From Phytoactinopolyspora halotolerans (GTDB lineage: Bacteria; Actinomycetota; Actinomycetes; Jiangellales; Jiangellaceae), in assembly GCF_010550675.1 (NCBI RefSeq), contig NZ_JAAGOA010000004.1, forward strand, positions 310,001-374,000: a DNA stretch of 64,000 bases. Direction: 5' to 3'. Of the stretch, positions 39,716-48,886 are shown in pieces (position 1 is the first letter of the stretch; every line of letters starts with the position of its first letter). Under the pieces are notes generated by a model, which ran no database searches, was not told the DNA's origin, and saw nothing but the letters and a program-made list of their open reading frames with translations. Position numbers and translations under genes: made by a program.

Positions 39716-40510
39716 ATGGCAGTGATCATCCACCACGGTCCGACCGGATCGTGGCCACGGATGCCGGATGTCGCCGTCCGGTTGGACGGCGTGACGAAGA
39801 CGTACGGAAAGGGGGAGAGCTCCGTCGCGGCGCTGCGGGATGTCTCGGTGGCGCTGTACCGGGGCAGCTTCGTCGCCGTGATGGGTCCGTCCGGCTCCGG
39901 CAAGAGCACGTTCATGCACTGTGCCGCGGGCTTGGACCGTCCGACGTCGGGCAGCGTCCACCTCGGCGACATCGAGTTGAGCAAGCTGCGCGAACCGAAG
40001 CTCACCGAGCTCCGACGCGAGCGGATCGGGTTCGTGTTCCAGGCGTTCAACCTGTTGCCGTCGCTGACCGCTGAACAGAATGTGACGTTGCCGATGCGCA
40101 TGGCGGGCCGCGGGGCGGACAAGGCGTGGCTGCGCGAGGTGCTGGCGCGGGTCGGCCTGACCGACCGGGCCACACACCGTCCAGCGCAGCTCTCCGGCGG
40201 CCAGCAGCAGCGGGTAGCGATCGCCCGCGCCCTGATCACCCGGCCCGACTTGGTCTTCGCGGACGAACCGACCGGTGCGCTGGACACCCGTACCGGTCGC
40301 GAGGTGCTGCAGTTGTTGCGACAGGTGGTGAGCGATCTCGGGCAGACCGTCGTGATGGTCACGCACGATCCGATTGCGGCCTCCTACGCGGACCAGGTGC
40401 TGTTCCTCGCCGACGGACGGTTCGTCGGTCAGCTCGAGGCCCCGTCGGCCGAGCAGATCGCCGAGTGGATGACCCACCTGGAGCCGTCCGACGACGGGAG
40501 CGAACGATGA
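39716..40510 (+). CDS. ABC transporter ATP-binding protein (MacB/LolD type)
   Basis: 264 aa. VTKTYGKGESSVAALRDVSVALYRGSFVAVMGPSGSGKST (Walker A about 57-65), signature LSGGQQQRVAIARAL and Walker B LVFADEPTGALD are typical of the MacB/FtsE/LolD class that works with FtsX-type permeases. ATG 39716 is preferred to an overlapping GTG because AAGGA is then 6 nt away. It forms an operon with the FtsX permease downstream. Confidence 0.92.
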   Translation: MAVIIHHGPTGSWPRMPDVAVRLDGVTKTYGKGESSVAALRDVSVALYRGSFVAVMGPSGSGKSTFMHCAAGLDRPTSGSVHLGDIELSKLREPKLTELRRERIGFVFQAFNLLPSLTAEQNVTLPMRMAGRGADKAWLREVLARVGLTDRATHRPAQLSGGQQQRVAIARALITRPDLVFADEPTGALDTRTGREVLQLLRQVVSDLGQTVVMVTHDPIAASYADQVLFLADGRFVGQLEAPSAEQIAEWMTHLEPSDDGSER

Positions 40511-40598
40511 CGCCACCACGCTGCCGTGACCTCCCGGCGGCGGCCGGACCATCCCTGGCTCGACCGTCGGCCATCACGAGAACGAGGGAGACGGCCCG

Positions 40599-43271
40599 AT
40601 GATCCGATTGGCGCTGAGCACGGTCCGCTCGCGCAAGGGCGGTTTCGTCGGTGCGTTCATCGCGCTGCTGTTCGCGACGGTGCTGGTCGCCGCCTGCGGA
40701 ATCCTGATGGAGACCGGTATCCGGGCCGGTATCCCACCGGAGCGATACGCCGGGGCGCCCGTCGTCGTCGCGGGGGACCAGCAGGTACGCGCATCCGGCA
40801 CGGAGCCGGCCGACCTCGAAGCGGCACACCTTCCGGAACGGGTCCACGTCGACGCCGCCTTGGTGGATCGCATCCGTGAGGTCGACGGCGTCCGCGACGC
40901 CATCGGGGAGGTGACATTCCCTGCCCGGGTCGTCGTCGCCGGGTCGGGAGAGGTGCTCGGCGGGCCGGAAGGCCAGGACTCGGCGGACAATTCGTGGGGC
41001 CATGCCTGGGCCTCGGCCGAGCTCACGCCGTTCGCGCTGGTGGACGGCGACGAACCGAGGAACGCCGACGATGTCGTGCTCGACGCTGAGCTGGCACGCC
41101 GCGCCGGCCTCGGCGTGGGCGACGACGTCACGATCCAGTCGACCGCGGCGGCGCGCCCGTACCGGGTCAGCGGGATCGTCGCGCCTTCCGGCGGCGACGG
41201 CCTGTCGCGTCAATCGGCCCTGTTCTTCGCCGATGAGGAGGCCGGACGGCTGGCGGCCGGTACCGGCGAGTTCGCCGCGATCGGCGTGCTCGCGGATCCG
41301 GGCGCCGACCTGGGCGAACTGCGCGACCGGATCATCGATGCCCTGGCCGGGCAGGTCGCCCGCTCGGAGGGCGGGCCCGGGTTGGACGTGGTGACCGGGA
41401 CCGATCGGGGCACGGTGGAGTTTCTGGACGCCGCGGATGCGAGGGAGATGCTGATAGCGATCTCCGGGTCGTTCGGCGGCGTGGCGCTGATGGTGGCGCT
41501 CTTCGTCGTCGCGAGCACGTTCGCTCTGCTGGTGCAGCAGCGCTCGAAGGAGATCGCGCTGCTGCGTGCGGTGGCCGCGACCCCTCGTCAGGTCCGGCGG
41601 ATGATCTGCCGCGAGGCGCAGCTGGTGGCCGTCGTCGCCGGGATCGTCGGGATCGGTCCGGCGGTCGGCTTGGCCGAGTGGATTCGCGGCCAGTTCGTCG
41701 ACCGTGGAATCCTGCCGGAGTCATTCGGGCTCCGCGTCGGCCCGGTCCCGTTCGTCGTCGCCATCGCCGCCGTCGTCGGGACCGGTTGGCTGGCGGCGTG
41801 GACGGCGGCGAGGCGGGCGTCGCGCATCGTTCCGACGCAGGCTCTGGGTGAGTCGGCGGTGGAGCCGAAGACGATCGGTCGCAGGCGCGTGGTAGCCGGC
41901 GTGATCGTGCTTGTCGGCGGGGTGTCGATGCTGATCGTGTCGACGCAGCTGCGCGGCGAGGCGGCGGCCGCGCTCGGCGTGTCCGTCGTGATCCCGCTCG
42001 TGACCGCGGCGGCGCTGCTCAGCCCGCTGATCGCCAGGATGGCGACGGCTGCGCTCGGGGTGCCGTTGCGGCGCGTCTCGCAACGTACCGGGTACCTGGC
42101 CGTGGCGAACGCCCGCGCGAACGCGCGCCGGATGGGTGCGGTGATCACGCCGCTGGTACTGGCGATGGGGGTGGCCGGGGTCGTCCTCTTCCAACAGGCG
42201 ACGTTGGACCGCGCGGCCGAACGCCAGGCCGGCGACGGGATGTCGGCCGACCGTGTCGTCGTCGGCGACGCCGGGGTGCCCGGTGACGTGGCGGACACCA
42301 TCGGGGAGATCCCTGGCGTGGCGACCGCCGCTTCCGTCGTGCAGACCGGCGTCGTGGTCGAATACTCGGAGCTCGGCGAGCCGACGATCCAGACCTTCAC
42401 GGCGCAAGGCGTCGATCCGTCGGCGTTCGGGACGGGCGGCGACGGAGGCCCGGCAGCGGTGATGGACCTGGATGTACGCGAAGGATCGCTGGGCGATCTC
42501 GGTGACGGCACCGTGGCGGTCGGGCGCCTCGCGGCTGACACCGTGGGTGCAGAGGTGGGGGAGCGGCTGCCGCTGCGACTCGGCGACGGCACGCTTGTGG
42601 AACCGGTCGTCGTCGCGATCTACGAGCGAGGGCTGGGGTTCGGGGACTTCACGTTCACCCGCAGCGCGCTCGACGGCCATCTCACCGATCCGCTGGACGA
42701 CATGGTGCTCATGCGGTTCGACGTCGACGCGGGTGCCGAGGCGGGTGCCGAGGACGCCGGTGCCGAGGACGCTGGTACCGGGGAGGTCGACGCCGCGCTG
42801 GCTGACCTGCCGTACGCGGGCCTCCAAGTGCTGGACCAGGAGGGTTTCGATGCCGCGCGGTCGGCGACGGCGTCGCTGGACGCGTGGGTGAACCTGCTCA
42901 TCGGCGGTGTGTTGCTGGGATACATCGCGATCTCGGTGGCGAACAGTCTGGTGGTCGGGACGAGTGCGCGGGCGCGCGAGCTGGCGCTGTTGCGGCTGGT
43001 CGGTACGACACAGCGGCAGGTCTTGCGGATGATGCGCTGGGAAGGTCTGCTCACGGTGGTGACCGCGGTGGTCGTCGGGGGCGTGATCGCCGGAATCACG
43101 CTGGTGATGATGAGTATCGGCCTGACCGGGCGGCCGGTCCCGTACGTACCGCCGCTGGGTGGTATCGCGCTCGTTGCTGCCGTCATCACGCTGGGCCTGG
43201 CGGCGATCCTGCTGCCCACCCGATACGTGTTGCGTGCCAACCCCACGGACACGATCAACATGCGCGAGTGA
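40599..43271 (+). CDS. FtsX/MacB-type ABC permease, two FtsX repeats
   Basis: 890 aa. One N-terminal membrane segment (about 15-37), a large extracytoplasmic domain, a three-segment FtsX block (about 285-400) with a further pair of membrane segments, a second extracytoplasmic domain and a final FtsX block (about 765-885) ending PTRYVLRANPTDTINMRE. LLRAVAATPRQVRRMICREA and LLRLVGTTQRQVLRMMRWEG are the paired coupling motifs. A tandem AGAEDAGAEDAG stretch lies near 715. Such mechanotransmitters export peptides or lipoproteins, or sense antibiotics; no histidine kinase is adjacent. Confidence 0.9.
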   Translation: MIRLALSTVRSRKGGFVGAFIALLFATVLVAACGILMETGIRAGIPPERYAGAPVVVAGDQQVRASGTEPADLEAAHLPERVHVDAALVDRIREVDGVRDAIGEVTFPARVVVAGSGEVLGGPEGQDSADNSWGHAWASAELTPFALVDGDEPRNADDVVLDAELARRAGLGVGDDVTIQSTAAARPYRVSGIVAPSGGDGLSRQSALFFADEEAGRLAAGTGEFAAIGVLADPGADLGELRDRIIDALAGQVARSEGGPGLDVVTGTDRGTVEFLDAADAREMLIAISGSFGGVALMVALFVVASTFALLVQQRSKEIALLRAVAATPRQVRRMICREAQLVAVVAGIVGIGPAVGLAEWIRGQFVDRGILPESFGLRVGPVPFVVAIAAVVGTGWLAAWTAARRASRIVPTQALGESAVEPKTIGRRRVVAGVIVLVGGVSMLIVSTQLRGEAAAALGVSVVIPLVTAAALLSPLIARMATAALGVPLRRVSQRTGYLAVANARANARRMGAVITPLVLAMGVAGVVLFQQATLDRAAERQAGDGMSADRVVVGDAGVPGDVADTIGEIPGVATAASVVQTGVVVEYSELGEPTIQTFTAQGVDPSAFGTGGDGGPAAVMDLDVREGSLGDLGDGTVAVGRLAADTVGAEVGERLPLRLGDGTLVEPVVVAIYERGLGFGDFTFTRSALDGHLTDPLDDMVLMRFDVDAGAEAGAEDAGAEDAGTGEVDAALADLPYAGLQVLDQEGFDAARSATASLDAWVNLLIGGVLLGYIAISVANSLVVGTSARARELALLRLVGTTQRQVLRMMRWEGLLTVVTAVVVGGVIAGITLVMMSIGLTGRPVPYVPPLGGIALVAAVITLGLAAILLPTRYVLRANPTDTINMRE

Positions 43272-43309
43272 CCCCCTAAATGATCATGTGAAGTAGGTTT
43301 CTTCGTGCA

Positions 43310-43353
43310 GTAACAGGTCTGCGGCCATGGTGGTGCTGGAGAAGACCTGTTAC
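43310..43353. terminator. Inverted repeat after the FtsX gene
   Basis: 11-bp perfect arms GTAACAGGTCT and AGACCTGTTAC flank a 22-nt loop, 38 nt past the permease stop. The loop is long for an intrinsic terminator; it may be a transcript-end structure or a regulator site for the ArsR gene 100 bp on. Confidence 0.4.
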
Positions 43354-43454
43354 GGCGATCCAGGGTGGGCGCGCGGATGACGCGGTTCCGCGACGTCCGG
43401 CTACTCACATCGACATCCTTCGAAACGTCGGTAGCGGACCTATACTGTCAAGCT

Positions 43455-43793
43455 ATGGCGGAAGCCACGGACACGCATGCCCCGGACCAGGACCTGGTCC
43501 GTGCGCTGCGGGCGTTGTCGAATCCGATGCGCCTGCAACTGCTCGCATGGCTGCGCGACCCGCAGAGCAACTTCTCCCTCGGTGGCGCGATCGCCGACCC
43601 GGACGAAGTCGGCGTGTGCGTGACGCATATCCAGGCCCGGGCGGGACTGGCGCAGTCCACCGTGTCGGCGTACATGGCTGAGCTGGAGCGGGCCGGGCTG
43701 GTGCGTTCGACGCGCGTCGGCAAGTGGACCCACTACAAACGCGACGAACAGCGCATTTCCGAACTTGTCACCGCCTTGGGGCGGACCCTCTAG
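43455..43793 (+). CDS. ArsR-family winged-helix regulator
   Basis: 112 aa. LVRALRALSNPMRLQLLAWLRDP, then GVCVTHIQARAGLAQSTVSAYMAELERAGLVRSTRVGKWTHYKR, is an ArsR-type winged helix with the recognition helix at QSTVSAYMAEL. A CV pair precedes it, but no full metal motif (ELCVCDL) is present, so it may not sense metal. ATG 43455 is chosen at the conserved start. The LLM gene 279 nt downstream is a likely target. Confidence 0.88.
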   Translation: MAEATDTHAPDQDLVRALRALSNPMRLQLLAWLRDPQSNFSLGGAIADPDEVGVCVTHIQARAGLAQSTVSAYMAELERAGLVRSTRVGKWTHYKRDEQRISELVTALGRTL

Positions 43794-44072
43794 CGCCGTA
43801 TCAAGCGACGCGGCTCGGTCACTGGGCCCCAAAGTGCGTGCCGACACGTCCGGCTTCGCCGCACCGCAACACGGTCGTATGAGGGCTTGCCCGGGTCGCG
43901 ATCGCCGCACGGAACCGATCCGAAGGTGCCGACGGGTGCCGGGCATTCGGCCGGGACCGGCTGACACTGCAGCAGCGTGCGTCTATGGAGTGAACGACTC
44001 CAGGGTTGCAATATATCGAGAATCTGCGATACTTCGATGCGTTGCAGTTCGCGGGACTAAGGGAGAGGCGTG

Positions 44073-44981
44073 ATGGGTGCCATCAAGGGAGTAGACCTCG
44101 GGACGTTCGGAGTGTGGACGTTTGACTTCGAACACATCTCAGCTACGCAGATGTGCGAGTCGATACAGGAGCTGGAGGAGTTGGGCTGGCGCGCGTTCTG
44201 GATCCCCGAGCTGCTCGGGCGCGACGCGTTCACCCACGCCGGCTATCTGCTGTCCTGCACCGAGCGGATGCATGTCATCAACGGCATCGCGCAGATCTGG
44301 TCCCGCCGCGCCCAATGGACGCACGGGGCAAGCCTGCTACTGGCCGACGCGTACCCGAACCGGCACGTGCTCGGCCTCGGTTACGGCGGGAAACCACAGC
44401 CCGGCATCAAGCCAGTGGCGGCGATGGCCGCGTATCTCGACGAGATGGACGCGCTGGAGACGCCCAACCCGACGCCGACGGCGCCGGTCCACCGCATCCT
44501 GGCAGCGTATGGACCCAAGATGCTGGAGCTGGCCCGGGATCGCACGGCCGGCACCCACACGTACCACGTCAACGTCGCGCACACGGCGCAGGCGCGGGAG
44601 ATCCTCGGGCCAGAGCCGTTCCTCGGCGTCGAGCACGCCGTCCTGTTCGAGACGGACCCGGACAAGGCCCGGGCGATCGCCCGCGAACATCTGCAGGTCT
44701 ACCTCAGCACCCCGTACAACATCGCCAAGTTCCGCCGGCTCGGCTACACCGACGACGAGATCGCCGACGGCGGTAGCGACCGGATCGTCGACGACCTGGT
44801 GTTCTGGGGTGATGAGGACACCATCGTCGAGAAGCTGCACGACCACGTACGCGCCGGTGCCGACCACGTCGGTGTCCAGGTGATCGGGGTCGAACCGGGC
44901 CAGTCGGCGATGCCGTACTGGCGCATCCTCGCCGACGCGCTGCTGCCCCAGCGTGTCGACGTTGCTGTCGCTGCTTCTTGA
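44073..44981 (+). CDS. LLM-class oxidoreductase (F420-type)
   Basis: 302 aa TIM-barrel. GTFGVWTFDFEHISATQMCESIQELEELGWRAFWIPE, then INGIAQIWSRRAQWTHGASLLLADAYPNRHVLGLGYGG and ILAAYGPKMLELARDRTAGTHTYHVN, fit the TIGR03620-type F420 group. The ATG follows GGGAGAGG. An upstream AT-rich stretch (44005-44033) with TTGCAA and GATACT spaced by 16 nt could be the promoter. Likely controlled by the ArsR gene upstream; substrate unknown. Confidence 0.88.
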   Translation: MGAIKGVDLGTFGVWTFDFEHISATQMCESIQELEELGWRAFWIPELLGRDAFTHAGYLLSCTERMHVINGIAQIWSRRAQWTHGASLLLADAYPNRHVLGLGYGGKPQPGIKPVAAMAAYLDEMDALETPNPTPTAPVHRILAAYGPKMLELARDRTAGTHTYHVNVAHTAQAREILGPEPFLGVEHAVLFETDPDKARAIAREHLQVYLSTPYNIAKFRRLGYTDDEIADGGSDRIVDDLVFWGDEDTIVEKLHDHVRAGADHVGVQVIGVEPGQSAMPYWRILADALLPQRVDVAVAAS

Positions 44982-45093
44982 GTCTCAGCGGCGAATAGGG
45001 GCCGCACAGACGGCCACTGATGCGACTGACACTCACGAAGCGGCAGTGCCTGCCAGGTAATGTGGGGGCGCCTGCGGATCATCCGTGCAGTAG

Positions 45094-45249
45094 GTGGACC
45101 TTGCACGCGAGCCGCGCGAACCGTTCATGCTGGACCAGGGGCACGTCGCGGTGCCGACCGGTCTCGGGCTGGGTGTGAGCCCGATCCCCGATATCCTGCG
45201 AGAACTCACGACCTCGACCGTGTGGATCAGCGCGGACGCGTTGCGGTGA
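45094..45249 (+). pseudogene. C-terminal fragment of an enolase-superfamily gene
   Basis: The 51-residue frame reads FMLDQGHVAVPTGLGLGVSPIPDILRELTT, the tail of mandelate-racemase/muconate-lactonising enzymes. A stop codon sits directly before its GTG and no barrel sequence precedes it, so only the end of the gene remains. Confidence 0.6.
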
Positions 45250-45343
45250 CGAAAGTCGGATCGGTGCCCTGCCTGGTTGGGCCAGACGGCCGGGGCGCTA
45301 AGGTCGGGAACGCGGCACGGTTACGGCCGCCCGCACAGCCTTT

Positions 45344-45366
45344 AGGGCCCGCCTGTTGCGGGCCCT
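45344..45366. terminator. GC-rich terminator hairpin
   Basis: AGGGCCCGC and GCGGGCCCT pair perfectly across a 5-nt loop. It lies about 80 nt past the LysE-type stop on the minus strand and about 95 nt past the enolase fragment on the plus strand, so it can end transcription from both sides. Confidence 0.7.
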
Positions 45367-45445
45367 TCGTGCGTCTGGGGAACCAGATGGGAGGTGCGCA
45401 GCGGGAGGAGCGGGGCGGCGCGCCGACGCTGCGTTGCGGTGCTCG

Positions 45446-46198
45446 TCAGCTCGGGCTGGCGAGGGACAGCTTGACGGCGAACCCGAGGAACGCGCCGCCG
45501 GCCGCCGCCGACGAGCCGGCCCGGAGCCGTCGGCGGCGTCGGAACGCATCCGCCAGCCGGGAGCCGCTGAAGATCAGAATGCTCAGGTACGTCACGCTGA
45601 ACAGCTGTACCCACGCGCCCAGAATCAGGAAGGACAGCGCCGGGTACGGATAGGCGGGATCCACGAACTGCACGAAGAACGCGACGAAGAACAGGATCGC
45701 CTTCGGGTTGAGCAGGCTCGCGATCAGCGCACGGCGGAACGGGCGCTCGGCAGGGCGCGCCAGCAGGCCAGCGGACCTCACGCCGCCGTGTACGGGTTTG
45801 CCAGGCGCGTGATCGTCGGAGGTGCCGGTCACGGGCGCGCCGTCCCGGGCGCGAGCAGGGTCGGTCACGTCGTCGACGTCGCTCGTCGTCGTACGCTGGC
45901 GCCAGATCGCCAAGGCACCGCGCAACATCCCGATCGCCAGCCAGGTCAGATACCCGGCGCCGAGCAGCTTGACGATGGAGAACGCCAGCGGACTGGCCTT
46001 CAGCACCGAGGCGGCACCTGCGGCGGAGAGGAACATCAGCGTCGCGTCGCCGCAGAACACGCCGGCCGCCGCCTGGTAAGCCGCGCGGACGCCGCGACGT
46101 GCGGCCACGGAGAGCACATACAGCGAGTTCGGACCCGGCATGAGAATGACCAGTGCCAACCCCACCAGGTAGGTCGACAGGTCCGTTATCCCGAGCAC
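45446..46198 (-). CDS. LysE/RhtB-family amino-acid exporter
   Basis: 250 aa with about six membrane segments. LVGLALVILMPGPNSLYVLSVAARRG carries the PGPN signature; a hydrophilic loop of about 45 residues (110-155, longer than usual) splits the two halves. The second half has RRALIASLLNPKAILFFVAFFVQFV, again typical. Expected to export an amino acid or related solute. GTG start at 46198 without a clear ribosome site. Confidence 0.9.
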   Translation of the reverse strand: MLGITDLSTYLVGLALVILMPGPNSLYVLSVAARRGVRAAYQAAAGVFCGDATLMFLSAAGAASVLKASPLAFSIVKLLGAGYLTWLAIGMLRGALAIWRQRTTTSDVDDVTDPARARDGAPVTGTSDDHAPGKPVHGGVRSAGLLARPAERPFRRALIASLLNPKAILFFVAFFVQFVDPAYPYPALSFLILGAWVQLFSVTYLSILIFSGSRLADAFRRRRRLRAGSSAAAGGAFLGFAVKLSLASPS

Positions 46199-46374
46199 AG
46201 CAGAAGAGTGCCACAGCGTGGGCCTGAGGGAGAAACGAATATCCGCGCGGATGTGCGCATCCGGCCGAGTCGGTTTCGCGCGCCGAGCGCCGGTCGCCCG
46301 GAGCCGCCGCGCTCGCGACGTTCACCGGCCGCGAGCGGCGTCCGGCGGTGGCAGGCGAGCCCAGCCGAGAATGG

Positions 46375-46884
46375 TCATCGCTCGTGCGGCTCGTCCGGTT
46401 CGCCATCCACCACGTCGGCCTGATCGGCGTGGCGCGCCTGCCGACGGTGGTGGACCACGATGGTCGCGATCGCGGCGGTGAGTCCGACGAGGGAGATCGC
46501 CAGCCCTTGACTCACGAACGCCGGGACTAGGTCGATCGTCTGGCCGTCCTCCCACAGGCACTCAGCCTTCGGCGGCACCCATCCCTTGTCGAGGTGGACG
46601 AGAGCAGGGAGTTCCGAGGAGTCCGCGCCGTCTTCGCGTGCGTTGGTGCAGTGATACACCGTGTCGTCGTACTTGTGGTTGACCACCACGGTGAGTGATC
46701 CGAGAGCGTAGAGCACCACGATCATGGCTCCGAACACCACGGAGGCGAAGAAGGGCCAGCCGTCGTCGACGAAACGGATCCACCGGCTCGGAGGCTCGGG
46801 TTCGTCTAGTGCGGCCTCCGGGCCCGGACCGTGTGTGATGGGAGCATCGTCATCGGAGCGCGGTCGACTGCGTGCGTCGTTCAC
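46375..46884 (-). CDS. Two-helix membrane protein, hypothetical
   Basis: 169 aa. An acidic cytoplasmic lead, a membrane segment at about 46-68, an extracytoplasmic loop with two Cys (HCTNAREDG and AECLWEDG) that could form a disulfide, a second membrane segment at about 125-145 and a His/Arg/Asp tail. I do not recognise a family. Confidence 0.65.
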   Translation of the reverse strand: MNDARSRPRSDDDAPITHGPGPEAALDEPEPPSRWIRFVDDGWPFFASVVFGAMIVVLYALGSLTVVVNHKYDDTVYHCTNAREDGADSSELPALVHLDKGWVPPKAECLWEDGQTIDLVPAFVSQGLAISLVGLTAAIATIVVHHRRQARHADQADVVDGEPDEPHER

Positions 46885-47006
46885 CGTTCCACCACCCCAT
46901 CATCGGCGCGGCATCAGCCTATACCTGGACACGATGTGGCCCCTCACCGCTCATATGGGCCGCTCAGCGCATGGTCCGCCGTTGCGTCACTTCACGCCAC
47001 GTACTG

Positions 47007-47945
47007 CTACGAGCTGCCGTCATGAGGTTCTGGCGTCAAGAGTTGCACGTCCGCCCGCTCCATCTGGGCAGGGTCGGCGACGATGCTGATGCCGACGATC
47101 TGCCCGTCCTGGACGGTGAACCGGAACGCCACGCGCGGCTTGCCGGCCGGCTTCACCACGGCTCCGACAGCACCGTCGATGAGTGCGAGCGCCGCGTTGC
47201 GGGCGCGTCCACGGAACATCTCCGCCACCGACGTCCGCCCGCGGATCTGTGCGGCCAGCGGTGGCGCCCCGGGGCTCGCCGTCGCAAACTGAAGCGCCGT
47301 GTCGTCGGTCGTGAGCACGACGTCCGGTGCGAGTAGTTCCAACAATGCGGAGAAGTCGCCTTCGCGGGAGGCGGCGAGGAACGCCTGGACGATCTGTCGC
47401 TGCCGCCCGTGATCTGTTTCCGGCACGTCCGTCGTTCCGCGTACCCGGCGTCGGGCCCGGCTGGCCAACATCTTGGTCGCGTCCGTCGATCGGTTCAGGA
47501 TGGCGGCGATGTCGCTGAACGGAACCGCGAACATGTCGTGCAGCACGAACGCGAGGCGCTCGGCGGGGGAGAGCGAGTCGAGGACGACGAGCAGCGCGGC
47601 CCCGACCGAGTCAGCCAGTATCGCCTCCTGCTCGGGGTCAGGTTCGGCATCGTCGCGCACGGCCCCGTGGCGGACGGCCTCGTCGCCCGGATGCAGGTCG
47701 AGCGGATCTTCGCGGCGATGGGTCCGCGCGCGCAGCATGTCCAGGCAGACCCGCCCCACCACCGTGGTCAGCCAACCGGCGAGATTGTCGATCGCGTCGG
47801 CGTCCGAACGGCTCAGCCGCAACCAGGTCTCCTGCACGGCGTCCTCGGCTTCGGTCGGCGAACCGAGCATGCGATAGGCGACCGCGCGCAGACGGGCGCG
47901 GTTCTCCTCGAAACGTTCGGCCAGCACCTTGCTGTCATCGTTCAC
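47007..47945 (-). CDS. ECF sigma factor, ECF41/SigJ type
   Basis: 312 aa. Region 2 (FEENRARLRAVAYRMLGSPTEAEDAVQETWLRLSR) and region 4 (LSPAERLAFVLHDMFAVPFSDIAAILNRSTDATKMLASRARRRVR) are followed by a SnoaL-like C-terminal domain (QRQIVQAFLAASREGDFSALLELLAPDVVL). This fused domain replaces an anti-sigma factor in ECF41. The GTG start has AGGAAGG 6 nt upstream. ECF41 genes usually neighbour a carboxymuconolactone decarboxylase or oxidoreductase, but none is adjacent here. Confidence 0.92.
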   Translation of the reverse strand: MNDDSKVLAERFEENRARLRAVAYRMLGSPTEAEDAVQETWLRLSRSDADAIDNLAGWLTTVVGRVCLDMLRARTHRREDPLDLHPGDEAVRHGAVRDDAEPDPEQEAILADSVGAALLVVLDSLSPAERLAFVLHDMFAVPFSDIAAILNRSTDATKMLASRARRRVRGTTDVPETDHGRQRQIVQAFLAASREGDFSALLELLAPDVVLTTDDTALQFATASPGAPPLAAQIRGRTSVAEMFRGRARNAALALIDGAVGAVVKPAGKPRVAFRFTVQDGQIVGISIVADPAQMERADVQLLTPEPHDGSS

Positions 47946-48089
47946 GACGTGCCTTCCTGGAGTTGCGGTCCTTCATCACGACGACGAACGGCCCGCCCTA
48001 GAGGTAACAGGACGCGCCGCAACCGACGAGGCGCACTCGCTGCCACGGTGGTCGACCAGGTGCGCACGCGGCTCTCCTGTGCGCAAATG

Positions 48090-48617
48090 CTACGGCTGGG
48101 CGTCCGCACGGATGCGTTCACGCAGCACCGGAACCCAGTGGTCGCCGTACGCGGTCTGCAGCTCCGGGCGTTGCCAGTCGAGACCGGTCACCTCGCCGCG
48201 GCAGAACGTCGCTCCGCACCGGCACTCCATCTCGAAGTACGGGTCGTCGGTGAGCGCGCCGTAGTCGACCGTGAGTTCGGTGCCGGCGACGATATCGAAC
48301 CGCGCCTGCAGGGTGTAGGGGTCGGTCCACCACAACGTCGGCTCGCAGCTGTGGTTGCCCCAGTGGTTCGCCGAGCCGGACGGCAGGACCAGATTCACGT
48401 CGTCATGGACGGAGACCGTGTCGACGTAGGTTCCCGCGCCCGCTTCGTCGAACAGCCGTTGGAGTTCGGCATTGGAGACGAGCCGGCCACCCAGGCGTGC
48501 GACCGGTGTACCCCGTGCGATGTCCACGCGCGCGAACAGGCCGGATCCTTGGATGGGGGAGTCCCGTACCTCGACGTGCTCGCTCAGCCAGCACTCCGGG
48601 TCCGGAACGATCACCAT
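48090..48617 (-). CDS. SET-domain protein
   Basis: 175 aa. IQGSGLFARVDIARGTPVARLGG (GSGLFA at 24-29), NHSCEP at 88-93, ELTVDYG at about 114-120 and the post-SET zinc motif CRCGATFC at 132-139 give a complete SET methyltransferase core. In bacteria such proteins are thought to methylate lysines on host or own proteins; the target here is unknown. ATG 48617 is chosen because sequence upstream is repeat DNA. Confidence 0.85.
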   Translation of the reverse strand: MVIVPDPECWLSEHVEVRDSPIQGSGLFARVDIARGTPVARLGGRLVSNAELQRLFDEAGAGTYVDTVSVHDDVNLVLPSGSANHWGNHSCEPTLWWTDPYTLQARFDIVAGTELTVDYGALTDDPYFEMECRCGATFCRGEVTGLDWQRPELQTAYGDHWVPVLRERIRADAQP

Positions 48618-48680
48618 GCACACACCTTGAACGACGGCCCGGGCGCTGGCAAGGGTGTTTCGGGCGCGTGCAGGAGCCGG

Positions 48681-48770
48681 CATGGTGCGGTGATTGATGG
48701 TGGAATGCGGTTTCCCCAGGTCAAACGACGTGTACTCAGCGCACCATGGACGCGAATTCAGCGCACCATG
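48681..48770. repeat. Dispersed 15-bp motif, three copies
   Basis: ACTCAGCGCACCATG at 48734-48748 and ATTCAGCGCACCATG at 48756-48770 are direct copies; CATGGTGCGGTGATT at 48681-48695 is an inverted copy with two differences. The inverted pair with a spacer of about 38 nt has the same layout as the element in the DapA-like gene (1737-1805). It fills the gap between the SET and VOC genes. Confidence 0.7.
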
Positions 48771-48886
48771 CACGTGAGTCCTGCGCGTCAAGAGCGCGCA
48801 ACAACGACGCGCTCCGGTCGGCCGGCTCGGCGGCGTGCACACGCGGCGGTCGTGTGCCGGCGGCGCGATCGGGAATCATAAGGCGC

